In this document: one piece after another, positions 39,801 through 50,486 of the stretch
Position numbering within the stretch: the stretch's first letter is position 1
How the letters are laid out: every line of letters starts with the position of its first letter
NCBI GenBank assembly: GCA_017163975.1
Contig: JAFFSR010000251.1
Coordinates: 8,060,001 to 8,124,000 of the forward strand
Direction: 5' to 3'
Length of the DNA stretch: 64,000 nucleotides
DNA from: Anastatus disparis
Taxonomy: Eukaryota; Arthropoda; Insecta; Hymenoptera; Eupelmidae
The notes under the pieces: model-generated
What the model saw: the letters and a program-made list of their open reading frames with translations, nothing else
What the model was told of the DNA's origin: nothing
Database searches by the model: none
Made by a program: the position numbers and the translations under genes

Positions 39801-42479
39801 CTTTGAATAAGTGTATCTGTTCAAAAAATCTCCTAAGAATGATTTCTCAGATTCCTCACTTAGGCCATTTTCAGTTTTCATATCAGCTTCTATTAGATTA
39901 TGTATCATTGACAAGTCTGCTGGTGTAGTATAAAATTTTTCTTCTATGTTTAATTTATAGCAGTGCGAATAAGCAGTTGAAACATACATAAAGAGTTTCA
40001 AATTCTCACATTGTTCGGCCAAATCGAGTAGATTTTTTGTTCCTAGAACGTTAGTTTTTAAAATAACACTTATTCTTTCGTTAAATTTTACATTTGATGC
40101 GTTATGAATTATAATATTGGCTTCTTTTTTTATGATCTTTTGATCTTCATTTGACATTCCCATGTTATCTAAACTTAGATCACCGTTAAATGCTGTTACT
40201 TTTTTCTCAAAATAAGGGTTAGATTTCCTCTCAAGGTCAAAAATCTAAAACGTAATAAAAATATTTTATATGTCTAAAGTTTAAATAAATGATAAAAAAT
40301 TTGTATTGAACTGAATTTTTTTTATAAGAACCCCTGTAAAAATTTTTTGTATAGCCAATATATTGATGAAATAATATCCAATATATTGCATATTTTTGAA
40401 AATGCATTAGCCACAGTCTCACAATGTATAGCCAATAATTATATTTATAAATCCGTGGATCCTAATCCTACATTATTTTCATATATTACAAATAAAATTT
40501 TCTTTATACTTGCGAAGAGTGATCAATAGTATTGGAAATATATTGCTAATAAATTGAATATTTCAATTGTCAATATGTTGCTAATATTGCTAAAATTATT
40601 TATTGTATCATTGATCGCATTAAATTAATATGAGTTCAAGTTTTTAAGGCTTTGGTTCCTCTTTAGGAGCTAAACTAGAATTATTAATCCCTCAATATTT
40701 ATTCTATGAAAAAGTAGTGAAGATACATTTTTAGAGAATAAATATAGAGGCATCAACAATTTTGGTTTAGTCCCTGATGAGGAGTTGAAACTCCACAGAC
40801 TTATACTCATTTTAATTTAATGCAACTAATGAAAAAATAGCTCATTCTAGAAATATTGGCAACATATTGACAACTGCAATATCCAATATATTGACAATAT
40901 ATTTTAAATTCTCTCGATTTCTATCTAAACATATATGAGCAATTCTATTGGCAATATGTGGGAATAACGTAGGATCCATGGATTTACAAATATAAATTTT
41001 GATTATATATTGGAAGACTGTTACTCATATATTTTTTGAAATATGCTATATATATTGGATATTGTTTCATTAATATGTTGGTCATTTGAAAAAGTAAAGA
41101 TGAAAGCGATTAAGAATATCAAATAAACGTTATATCGTTGCTTTTAATCAAGAATAATAATACGATTCGGTTTTCAAGCTTAACATTTGCTAACAAAAAT
41201 TAGCATTTTTCACATTTGTAATAATACTGCCATGTCTTGAATTTTTGGAAACAAGTGTGTATATACATTTTTATACATACAATAGAAATGGAATATTATT
41301 CAAACAAAATGAAAATGAAATGGTCTTTAAGACTTTTTTTAAATAAAATAATTTCAATTCAAATCGACAAATTATCTATTACATGCATTCTACGTTTTTC
41401 GTTTCAAATCTTAAAAGTGATTTCATTATTTTAAAAATTCATAATCATAAATTTTTAGGATAATTTCTATAGAGTTAACAATCTGTTTGAGGTTATACTT
41501 TTTAACTTATTGTAAAAACGTAATTTAGAAAAAATTATGTTTATTTAAGAAATTATTTCCTAAATAATTTAAGATTTATTATTATAAATCTTTTTGAAAC
41601 ATCTGAAAACTATATATTTTTATAATAATTATAACACAAAGTAGAAAATTTTAAGAAATTTTTGAATAGCAAAGCTCTTAAACCCTTTTTAATAGAAGGA
41701 TAAGCATTGTTATTCGAAAAATATAAGTTTCTCACGTTGAAAAGTATAAATAAATTTGAGGTGAACTTTAGTTTTTAAAAGCCTTATATTTTAAATATTT
41801 TTTAAAATAATTTACATATACGTATTTAAAATATCACATATAGCGTAAGTGTTAAACCTTAAAAAAAATTACGATATAGCACTATCATTATTGCATCTTC
41901 CAAAATGTTCAAAAATTAATATGAAAAATTTAAATACTTCATTTTAAAGAAAATTTAAAATTTCATTGGCTTTAAAGGTGAACAATAGGCTTATTAGTAA
42001 ATTACAACGTTCTTGCTAATTTAATTGAAATGCTACTGTCTCTTAATCGAAAAATTTTCAATATTGTTGATATCAATTTCGAATTGAAAAAGTAAAATTT
42101 TTTGTAAATTATATTTTTGGAAATTGAATCAAACCAATGAGCTATCACAATAATATTATAATATTTTATTTATTTCTTAATAACTAATATAAAAAATCTT
42201 TACCTCATGTCGAAAATATTTTTCCACTCGTTCTTTATAAGATTCATTTTTCTTTCCCCTCATTAGTATATAAATATGTCGTATATCCGGACAACTTCTT
42301 AACAATTTTTCCATTAAACATTTTCCAAGGAAGCCACTTGTTCCAGTTATAAACAAAGTTTTACCAACGTAAAATTTTTCAATTTCACTTTCTTCCGTAC
42401 TAATACTGTGATGAATAATTTCGGTATCATCCTTCATCCTATTATAAATCTCGTCAATTGCAGTCATGTCTTCCTTCAT
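36898..42479 (-). CDS. Fatty acyl-CoA reductase, complete five-exon gene (FAR-A)
   Basis: Exons on the minus strand: 42,204-42,479; 39,725-40,244; 37,878-38,067; 37,551-37,805; 36,898-37,243. All introns are GT-AG and the phases join without a stop. The 1,587 coding bases give 528 residues, normal for animal FARs, which reduce fatty acyl-CoA to fatty alcohol with NADPH on ER or peroxisome membranes. The Rossmann motif TGTSGFLG is at residues 45-52 and the catalytic YTYSK (Tyr236, Lys240) is in exon 2. The family hallmark RPSIV...EPLIGW...NGP crosses the exon 2/3 junction, followed by PLDMIPCDMTVNALI near 305-319. The C-terminal domain carries hydrophobic segments near 384-409 and 506-526, the latter a likely membrane anchor. 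The ATG chosen is the first in exon 1 and is conserved in both paralogues. The nearest AATAAA signal is about 295 nt past the stop. I cannot tell substrate chain length. The first residues through exon 1 are nearly identical to FAR-C. Confidence 0.93.
38401..38613. mobile_element. 213-bp MITE with TA flanks in FAR-A intron 2
   Basis: The left end TTAGTGCCGACGTGGACATT pairs with a right end whose complement reads TTAGTGTAGACGCGGACATT. The flanking TA dinucleotides (38,399-38,400 and 38,614-38,615) are as expected for TA-targeting DNA transposons. There is no coding capacity. Confidence 0.75.
38753..38789. repeat. Perfect 18-bp-arm palindrome
   Basis: CTCCTGAGACATATTGAG is followed by a single A and then its exact reverse complement, giving a 37-bp perfect hairpin with a one-base centre in FAR-A intron 2. 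The word GACATATTGA-like recurs imperfectly nearby (38,670-38,730), so it may be the core of a decayed inverted element. Confidence 0.85.
40345..41090. mobile_element. Foldback element in FAR-A intron 1
   Basis: The arms about 40,345-40,490 and 40,950-41,090 are inverted copies: AAATCCGTGGATCCTAAT on the left against its approximate complement ACGTAGGATCCATGGATTT on the right, and repeated CCAATATATTG words on both sides. The centre (40,650-40,800) shows further inner inverted pairs. There is no coding capacity and clear flanking duplications are not visible. Confidence 0.6.
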
Positions 42480-43184
42480 ATTTTTGAAATGTTAAGATTT
42501 TTTCTATGTAGAGCTGACTGTTTCTTAGAAAGTAAAACTATATACTGAATATCACTTATCAAGTTTTAAATTTTGCAAATTGAAAAATAGTTTGAAAATT
42601 TAAGTCAATGTAAATATGGGACCTACTTCACAATTCTCTATTGTTCCAATTGAATTAATGGATTTCATTTATACACGCGTCAACGTTTGATCAGAGATAA
42701 AGTAACAATAATCATAACGTTAAAGTTTACAACGTCGAAGTTCAATAAAATTACTGATAATTTAGAATTCGTTTCCCAGTGTATAAATATTAATGATAAT
42801 ATTATCTATTGTGCTTAACTCTAAATTTGCAGTTGCAACGATTAATACTTGAGTACATAACAAGAAACTCGACTAGTCGAGGACAGTAAATCCGGTCTGT
42901 ACTTAATAATATTATCAGTAATTTTATCAAACTTCGACGTCGTAAACTTTAACGTCATGACTATTGTTACTTTATCTCTGATCAAAAGTTGACACCTGTA
43001 TAGATGAAATCCATTAATTCAATTAGAACAATAGAGAATAGCGAAGTAGATCTCATATTTACATTGACTTATGTTTGGAAACAAATCTTCAAATTGAGAA
43101 TTTTATAAATGAAGATTAATGTTTAGTTTATTTCTTTAGTTTCTGAGTAACCGTCAGCTCCGCAGAGAAAAAAATTTCAACATT

Positions 43185-43553
43185 CACAGAAAGAAATTTG
43201 GCAATAGAAGATTTCAATCTTGATTGAAATACTAAATGAACATCCATTGAATAATACATTACTATTTTCGACTTTGTTAATGAAATAGTTGGTAATATAT
43301 CATAACGATCCTTGAAATACAATGCGCATGCAATGCGCTTGACATCTGGGATGTCAAGTTTTGTGATTCTTTTTTTCTTTGTTGACATGTAGGATTTCAA
43401 GCATAGCATACGGTATTTCGAAGCTTCTTGAAATGTTATATTACAATTTTGAGAAAAATGCTTTACGAAATTTAGAATATATTATTTCAGATAATTTTGA
43501 AATCCTATATGATCAGAAAATGATGATCATGCATTGCCAAATTTCTTTCTGTG
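43185..43553. mobile_element. 369-bp palindromic MITE in the right arm
   Basis: The ends CACAGAAAGAAATTTGGCAA and its complement at 43,534-43,553 form perfect terminal repeats. The paralogous stretch upstream of FAR-C (near 57,690-57,710) lacks this segment, so it is an insertion specific to this copy and younger than the duplication. The minus-strand 93-codon frame inside it is a by-product. The terminus resembles CACTGAGAAAAAT at 52,912. Confidence 0.8.
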
Positions 43554-43568
43554 TTGACAAAAAAAAAT

Positions 43569-43760
43569 ATGAAGGAAGATATAACTGCAATTGACAAGAT
43601 TTATAATCGAATGAACGATGATACCGAAATTATTCATCACGTGTGTTAGTATGTAGTGTTAGTACAGAAGAAAGTATAGTAACAAAAGTTTACACTGGTA
43701 AAACTTTGTTTATTACTGAAACAAATGACTTTCTTCGAAAAATTATCAGACGAAGACAGC
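43569..43760 (+). pseudogene. Decayed inverted copy of FAR exon 1
   Basis: Translation from the ATG gives MKEDITAIDKIYNRMNDDTEIIHH before an in-frame stop, clearly matching the first residues of FAR-A. After a small insertion the match resumes with a Rossmann strand in which TGTSGFLG has become TETNDFLR. Stops, an insertion and the lost glycines mark it as non-functional. It lies on the strand opposite FAR-A. Confidence 0.85.
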
Positions 43761-43774
43761 GAATCCGGCCTCCT

Positions 43775-44062
43775 TTTAATTTAAAATTTTGAGTTTTATA
43801 TCATATAAAAGTCATCTATGATATACTATAGCCTAATTTCAAGTAAGACAACATTATACATCCATCCCATCGCAAACGTATAATCAGAATAGATCCTTGA
43901 TAGGAGATGAATTTTTGGAAATTCATATTTTTTTTCTTATATCAAAATTAGTTTTGTAAAATATCTTTGTAACAACGCCAAGAGTAAATATTACAAGTTG
44001 CGGTGTAATCCTAGGCACTTAACAGAAGGTGAATTTCAAACAAATCATAATATCGTTCGTTA
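43775..44062. mobile_element. Terminal fragment of a foldback-like element
   Basis: The segment starting AATTTTGAGTTTTATATCAT and running to AAATCATAATATCGTTCGTT matches the left part of the larger element at 57,872-62,088, without its internal insertions. It serves as the empty-site reference for those insertions. It abuts the start of the FAR-B duplication. Confidence 0.7.
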
Positions 44063-44670
44063 AAATTACGATATAGCACTACCATTATTGCCTCTTCGAA
44101 AATGTTAAAAAATTAATATGAAAAATTTGAATACTTCGTTTTAAAGAAAATTTAAAATTTCATTGACTTTAAAGGTGAACAATAGACTTATTAGTAAATT
44201 ACAACGTTCTTGCTAATTTAATTGAAATGTCTTCTCTATAAGATTCATTTTTCTTTCCCCTCATTAGTATATAAATATATTGTATATCCGGACAACTTCT
44301 TAATAATTTTTCCATTAAACATTTTCCAAGGAAGCCACTTGTTCCAGTTATAAACAAAGTTTTACCAACGTAAAATTTTATTATTTCACTTTCCACGGTA
44401 CTGGTACTGCGATGAATAATTTCCGTATCATCGTTCATCCGATCATAAATCTCGTCAATCAAAGACATTTTTTTCTTCATATATTTTAGATGTTAAGATA
44501 TTTTTGTACGCTGATGGTTTCTTAAAACCTAAAAAAATAGACTGAATATCACTCATCAAGTTGTAAAGTTCACAAATTAAAAAATTTTTTGAAAATTGAC
44601 GTCAATGTAAATATGAAATCCACTGCGCTATTCTCTATTGTTTCAAGTAAATTAATGGGTTACATTTATT
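44063..44670. repeat. Partial tandem duplication of the FAR-A 5' region
   Basis: This segment repeats 41,868-42,690 in the same orientation: exon 1, its upstream flank and part of intron 1. About 200 bp spanning the 3' end of exon 1 and the splice donor is missing (junction near 44,230). Confidence 0.85.
44235..44480 (-). pseudogene. FAR exon 1 fragment (FAR-B)
   Basis: The frame encodes about 80 residues matching FAR-A exon 1, with the TGTSGFLG nucleotide-binding motif intact. The final part of the exon and its GT donor are deleted, so after NESYRED the frame runs into unrelated sequence. No other FAR exon lies within reach downstream except those of FAR-A, so this is a truncated duplicate. 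It differs at several residues near the start (MKKKMSLIDEIYDR). Confidence 0.88.
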
Positions 44671-44927
44671 TAAATATTGAATATATTTCAATAATAAAAA
44701 CATATTACCAAAAAAAATTAATATTCTCATATAAAGAGATTTTTTAAAACTAAAAGTAAAGCGAAACATAATGAGTCAAAGTTTCTGAAGTGGACCACTA
44801 AAAATTGAGTTATTGAATTTAATATCTTTATTTACGGATAATTATTGGTATATATGTCAAAATTAATGTCTTAAAATATTTTTGGAAAATTTCAATTTTT
44901 GAAGGAGTTACAAACAAATAAATTTTT

Positions 44928-46322
44928 TACGCTATTCTCTTTCAATAGCGATTTCTCAGCAACTATACGATAAAAATTAACAAAATTTGGTTTACATATG
45001 TATTAATACTAATAAAATAATATAATAATTTTTTTTTGAAAAACCGAAAATTATTTTAAAAAAAGAATTTTGCAATAAACAATTGAAAATTGATTTAACT
45101 TCTCCTGTGGCTAGGAAATTTTTTCAAGGGGAATTTGATTCTTCAAACATAAAAATTAAAATACGTGAAAGAAAACTTTTGGGTTCTTAATTAGAAAAAC
45201 ATTTATGAATTTTTAAATATTGATGTAAAGTGCTAACTTTTTGGTTTTTTGCTCAAAAAACAAAAACTACTTGAAGAATTGTTACGGTGTCGATCGAAAA
45301 TTTGTAGAAAATTCTATTATCAAGAACATGAGAGGTCAAACGATCCGATCGGTTTTCTAAAATCGAAGAAAATTCGAAAAAACGGAAAAATTTTCCGTTT
45401 TTTTTTTAAATTTATAACTCTGTTATTTATGAATATTCAGAGCTAAAATTTGGCTCAAGAGTACATAATTATATCTACTTTCAACGTGCCAAAGGCAGAT
45501 AATATCGGTTGATTAGTTTCTGCGCATTTGCAATTTTAATTTTTTTTTTGTTTTTTTTGCCAGGTTTATATTAAAGTTAAAAATCGTTGTACATATATTT
45601 TTACAACGATTTTGAAAAGTAAAAATACAATACTATTAAACGTATATTGTAAGTTTTTATTAAAATAGCGTAAAAAGTGAAATATGCAAAAAAGTTGTAC
45701 GCCTCACGCCACGTGTATCGACGGTGGCTACGAAAACAAACACCGATGAAAAAAGCCGCGAAAAAAACACATCGAAATCGTGCCACAAAAAAAAACACAT
45801 CTTCAAAAGTGCGGGAAAGAAAAACACATCTTCAAAAATGCGACGAAAAAAAACCCTTGAAAACACGGTGAAAATTTTCAAGTGGGAGTTTTTTTTTGCT
45901 GCATTTTTGGAGATATTTTTTTTTCGCCGCACTTTTGGAGATGTGTTTTTTTTTCGTAGTAAATTACAGCTGTGATTGTTTTCGTAGCCACCGTCGATAT
46001 ATAGTCAGCACTTGCACATCAATATTTAAAAATTCATAAATTTTTTTCTAATTAAGAACCCAAAAATTTTCTTTCACGCATTGTTAGTTTTATGTTTGGA
46101 GAATCAAATCCCCCCAGAAAAAATTTCCTAGCCATAAGATAAGTTAAATAAATTTTCAACTGTTTATTGTAAAATTCATTTTTTAAAACAATCTCCGGTT
46201 TTTACAACAAATTTTTTTATTATATTATTTTATTAGTACTAATACATATGTAAACCAAATTTCGTTAATTTTTATCGAATGGTTGCTGAGAAATCGCTAT
46301 TTAAACAAAATAGTGTAAAAAA
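44928..46322. mobile_element. Nested foldback element
   Basis: The outer arms about 44,928-45,245 and 46,005-46,322 are inverted copies (GCGATTTCTCAGCAACTATA against AATGGTTGCTGAGAAATCGC). Inside lies a second inverted pair, GACGGTGGCTACGAAAACAA (45,720-45,739) with its complement at about 45,979-45,998. This encloses imperfect repeats of AAACACATCTTCAAAA with TGCG spacers, themselves inverted on the two sides. There is no coding capacity. The overall plan is palindrome within palindrome. Confidence 0.7.
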
Positions 46323-46711
46323 TAGTATATTACGATACATATGCTTTATGCGTTTAGTCAAGGCATGGCGCTTCGAAAAAAATATGCTATATACATTTCT
46401 TTTAATTTTAAATTAATAGTTGTTGTTGACGTTGTAAGTGCTTTATTCTAGTGTTTATGTATTCCTTCATTTTTATTTAGATAAAACTTACTTGTTGGAA
46501 AACCAAAAAAAGAAAAAAAAGAGTTCCAACCGAATTTTCGGAAAGCATGACTTCTCTAGCGAAACCTAATGAAATTTAAGACTCGCGATATTATGATTTT
46601 AATTATATTATCACTACAGCATTTAAATTAACTTCAAACTGAAAGAAAGTTTTAAAAATATCAGGAATATTTGAGAAATTCTTAATGCATTTTTATGTCA
46701 AAAGTAATGTC

Positions 46712-46712
<1 letters not shown>

Positions 46713-46778
<66 letters not shown>
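46713..46778. repeat. (AT)n microsatellite
   Basis: This is an uninterrupted AT run of about 32 units. Polymorphic length and assembly error are both likely here. Confidence 0.95.
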
Positions 46779-46782
<4 letters not shown>

Positions 46783-47017
46783 CTAGAAATTGATACCGTC
46801 GATAGCAAATTCTTGGACAACAGATATTAATTGGAGCTGGTCGTACAGTGCTTAAATTAAATATCGATATAACCTTAAGCATGGTGAATGAAACTTCTAG
46901 TTTTATACCTGAAATAATATAACAGTCAATAAATCAATTCCCATCTGATTCCCAAAGTGTACTATCTAGTCTTTTAAAAAAAATATCAAAACGGACTAGT
47001 ATATATTAGAAATTTAA

Positions 47018-47240
47018 AATAGTATATTACACACCAAGGGAGTTAAAGTATTGGCGAGTCCATAGCACATATGATTGCCACCTCGAGCCGAAGGCGAGGC
47101 AAATATGTGCTATGGGGTCGCCATTTTACCTCCCTTGGAGTGTATACTATTTTTCGCCATACCCGGGCCGAAATTATGACTTTTGTTTTTCGGTGCCGGG
47201 ACGAAAGTCGTAGTTTCGGGCAGGGTATGGCGAAAAATAT
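47018..47240. mobile_element. Two-hairpin palindromic element, copy H2
   Basis: Hairpin 1 pairs GTCCATAGCACATATG with CAAATATGTGCTATGG. Its tip is CCTCGAGCCGAAGGCGAGG, in which GCC/GGC can close a GAA triloop (47,087-47,095). Hairpin 2 opens TTTTTCGCCATACCCGGG and closes with CAGGGTATGGCGAAAAATA. Outer ends carry AATAGTATATTACAC and GTGTATACTATT, similar to those at 60,735-60,868. The GC-rich stems stand out from the AT-rich surroundings. Confidence 0.65.
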
Positions 47241-47380
47241 GAACCCTCACTCTTAGAATTCTTTTGGATACCATCACACTTAAGAATCATAGAAAATAAA
47301 AACGTGGACAGATAGGCTCAAAATGCAACCAACAAAAAAATTATCAATCATTTGATAATACCCTATACTAACTTATATAA

Positions 47381-47773
47381 TCACCAATCAAAACCACTTT
47401 TGCAAATAAAAAAAACAATATTGTTAATCTAGATGGTTATAACATAGGTAAAAAATACTCTTCACTCTATTACAACGATAAGTGTAAACCGCGGTATACA
47501 AATAAAAAGCTCTTTAGAAAGTTTGTTGTATTTATAAATAGAGCTCGTTCTAATTATTACGCCACGGCAGAATCCCTTCTGCCGTGGCGTAATCCATCAT
47601 CTGTCTTGTATAATACTTCAAGAAAAAAGCTTTTAACTGAGTTGTTTAAATTGAAAATGCAACTACTGATGCGCATAGAATTACTACTAGTTGGACCGCT
47701 TATAATGGCGTGCAAACGTATGTATTCGTTCCTCGAAGAATGTAACTTGAAAATGTTATTGTTAAAATTGTAA
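47381..47773 (+). other. Open frame of unknown origin
   Basis: A 130-codon frame has no stop but no suitable ATG near its start. It is not low-complexity and includes NLDGYNIGKKYSSLYYNDK and KKLFRKFVVFINRARSNYY. I do not recognise a family; a transposon coding remnant is possible. A perfect hairpin lies within it (47,556-47,593). I do not call it a gene. Confidence 0.2.
47556..47593. repeat. Perfect 17-bp-stem GC-rich hairpin
   Basis: ATTACGCCACGGCAGAA, a 4-base TCCC loop, then the exact reverse complement. It is sharply GC-rich against its surroundings. It resembles a terminator-like or transposon-end hairpin, but no partner element is obvious. Confidence 0.85.
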
Positions 47774-48598
47774 TAAATTATTATCATAGATTATGGAAAG
47801 CAGATACAAGCTTTCTTAGGTTTCAAATGCTTAATTTAAAAAAATCTAAAAAAGAATTTATAATTCATTTTTAAACGTTTTTACAATGTTTTAATTTTGA
47901 TAGTTCATGCAAATGTAAATTCACTTCATTCTTCATTTACTTATTTGGCATTAATAATGTGCCGAATTGATAAAACAATATTGAATTCATAACTATAAGA
48001 AAAACTCTTCAAAGAAAAAATGTACGATACTCATTTGCTGCAATGACATTCTTCTAAAATGAATTACTAATACCGAGAAATAATCAAAAATTGAACCTAA
48101 ATTGTGATACAAAGTCTTCATGATATCGTAAAAGAAAAATAAATGTTTAATATAACAAAAAAATAATTATAAAGCTCTTTTTTAATAGAACAAGTTTATT
48201 TTTATAATTAATGAGAAATATAATTTTACAATAAATGCGTTGGCTAAGAAATCAAGGTATCAGGACTGAATTTAAGCTTGAAGACTTTGGTCTATAAATA
48301 AATTACAAAAATCTCATCCGATGCTTAAAATTCTTTTGATTAGTTGAAGACTTTGTTTTGTCTATTTTGGTGGTTGCTACAGGCTTTCTGAGCCAAGTTT
48401 TAGCTAATTGACCTCAAATTTCCAGAGATTTTTAATTTATATATCTTTAAAAAATAACAGTTCTGGAATTTTTATAAGTTTAAGTAAATGTTGAACTGAA
48501 TTACATACATAAAACTCACAAAAATATCTATTTTTTCCAATATTTTCAAATTTTTCACAACCAAACTTTTAAATTCTTTTTTTTTAAACTTAAAAATG
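47774..48598. other. Non-coding stretch downstream of FAR-C
   Basis: AT-rich sequence with no supported gene. A possible AATAAA polyadenylation signal for FAR-C lies on the minus strand at 48,599-48,604, about 93 nt past its stop. Confidence 0.45.
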
Positions 48599-49964
48599 TT
48601 TATTTTCTATTCGTATGTACAAAATTCATATTTTTATCTGAATATTAATAACTTTAAATCGTAAACTAAAACTAACATAAAGATTTTTCACTTTTTTCAA
48701 TTAAATAAAGAATAAACCATCTTAACATAGAAATAAATAAAAATTAACAATAACACTGTCTTAAAAACAAAATTTGCTCGTTTCAATAAAAAATGTCTAC
48801 GTTCTCCAGCTTTACTGTTTAAATCTTCCTTTAGAATATAATGCTTATATCCAGACCATCCCACATATGTAAGCTCTTTCCAATCAATTTTTCTTGGATC
48901 AGGATAAAACAATTCTTGATCGGTAGGATTAAGTTGCTCAATAACTTTCAAGGTCTGAGGCATGTGGACTCTCCAATTATTTGTAAAAATATCAAATATA
49001 TTCGAAAGATTTTTTGTTACTTTAATGAATATTGACAGAACTCTATAAAAAGATTATTCTTTATAAGTAAAATGATTTTTTTTAAATAGATTGAAGTGAA
49101 AATTTTTAAAAATGTTGGTATTGTTACATGAAATGATTGAAAAATGTTTTATAATTTACTTTATAGAAAATTCTGAAAAATATTTGTTATTCACAATAAT
49201 ATTTTGATTTTACTGTCAACAATTGTTATTCGAGTGTAATTTTCTTAAAGGGTCTAGCCTATTAAGAGGATCAAAATTGCCCCCATCGGAAACTGAAAAA
49301 ATAAAAATGCTATATTTTTCTACATTAAAAAATACCCACACAAAAAAATTTTTAGCTCTTTTTAATGAATCATAACCTCAAAATTAATAAAAACGTGTTT
49401 TTTCGTTTTTTGGCGATATCTCGGCTTCTAGTGAACGAAAAACACGTTTTTATTTTTAAATTGTAGGTTTTTGAAAGCCCTACACCTTGACGTTGGTAAA
49501 AAATAGTTTTGGCGCAAAATTCAAATTTTATAAGCATTTGAAATTTTTAAAGTAAAAAAAAACTAAGATAACAGAAATAACCAAAAGAAAATATGTTATT
49601 TTCCAACCAAAAAATTGTAACCATGAATTTATTTACCAATTCTAAAATTTTGGAAAATGTGAGTAACTGTTGATAAATGTGTATACAAAAGGAATAAATG
49701 TAACTATTAATAATCATTACTTTCAGTTAATCATTGTTATTCAGCTCATAACTATTATTAACTATTATTAACTATTATTAGATGTTTTTTACTGTTATTA
49801 ATGTCTGAATTACGGTAGTTTATTATAGTTATTCACAGTTTTACACAATTTCCCACAAAAATCATTTTCATATAGGAAAACAAGATTTTACCTGTACCCC
49901 CTCTTAATATTAAATTATCATTACTAGGAAATTATTAATAATATTTCTTACAGGTATTTACCAA

Positions 49965-50045
49965 ATGCAACAGGCTATTTCTTATTTAGCAGAAATACTG
50001 GATGAAAATGATGAGATACATTTACAATATTGCAAAGAAAAATAG
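49965..50045 (+). pseudogene. Transposase fragment, upstream piece
   Basis: A short frame, MQQAISYLAEILDENDEIH, continues to QYCKEK and a stop created at the edge of the inserted hairpin element H3 (50,040-50,205). It lies between the terminal repeats and in the same direction as the SWIM fragment. I take it as part of the same interrupted transposase, by position and not by recognised homology. Confidence 0.45.
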
Positions 50046-50205
50046 TACATTATTAACCTGGGCTGGAAAGGCTGGATTTACGTAACGAGTTTCGTAAAAC
50101 AGCCTTTACACCAGAGGTTAATAATGATTTTTTTCGTATGAGAGTCGAAAATGAGAAAAGAAGTTGCGATTTTGAGGTAAGAATGCGAAAAAATAATATA
50201 ATCAA
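50040..50205. mobile_element. Two-hairpin palindromic element, copy H3
   Basis: Hairpin 1 pairs AACCTGGGCTGGAAAGGCTG with GCCTTTACACCAGAGGTT around TTTACG/CGTAAA. Hairpin 2 opens TTTTTTCGTATGAGAGTCG and closes AATGCGAAAAAATA. It aligns part by part with H1 at 829-1,020, including GAGAAAAGAAGTTGCGATTT against the H1 GAGCAACGAAGTTGAGATTT. It interrupts the transposase coding region, so it inserted after that transposon. Confidence 0.65.
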
Positions 50206-50213
50206 TATACAAG

Positions 50214-50486
50214 TTTGCTCCCGGCACATACAGCAAAACTTACAATTGTTATATTGAGTATAAACCGGACTCGTCGATTGGTTATAGCAGTATTCTGCGA
50301 TACTGTTGTGAATGTGCGAATAGTTTAAGAACAATCGGTTCCTGCTCACATGTAGCAGCTGTAATATATTATTTATCTTATGGTAGATACATTTCTAAAA
50401 AAATAAGACCAGCTGCAAAATTAAGCAAAATTTTTGAAACCGAAGGTTTTGTACCAGTTATCGAGGTAGATAGTGATGATGTCTAA
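50214..50486 (+). pseudogene. Transposase C-terminal fragment with SWIM-type zinc motif
   Basis: The frame encodes 90 residues and ends in a stop. It reads YNCYIEYKPDSSIGYSS, then CCECANSLRTIGSCSHVAAV and IYYLSYGRY. The CxC...CxH spacing, followed by a hydrophobic helix and a Y-G-R-Y/H end, is typical of the C-terminal SWIM zinc finger in a class of animal DNA-transposon proteins. The upstream catalytic region is missing or decayed in this element, so it is non-autonomous. Confidence 0.7.

Larger units (their letters stand above)
42204..43770. repeat. Head-to-head inverted duplication of the FAR-A 5' region
   Basis: The minus-strand exon 1 and 5' flank (42,204-42,775) recur inverted at about 42,900-43,770. 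For example, the upstream words AAGTTTACAACGTCGAAGTT (left) and AACTTCGACGTCGTAAACTT (right) are near-complements. The right arm ends in a decayed plus-strand copy of exon 1. FAR-A transcription therefore starts from one arm of a palindrome whose other arm faces outward. The same arrangement lies upstream of FAR-C. Confidence 0.8.

Noticed and set aside
43128..43409. 93-codon minus-strand frame beside FAR-A
   Set aside because: Most of it lies within a palindromic MITE (43,185-43,553) that is absent from the paralogous site.
45677..45975. Several Lys- or Phe-rich frames
   Set aside because: They are readings of the short repeats inside the nested foldback at 44,928-46,322 and appear on both strands by symmetry.
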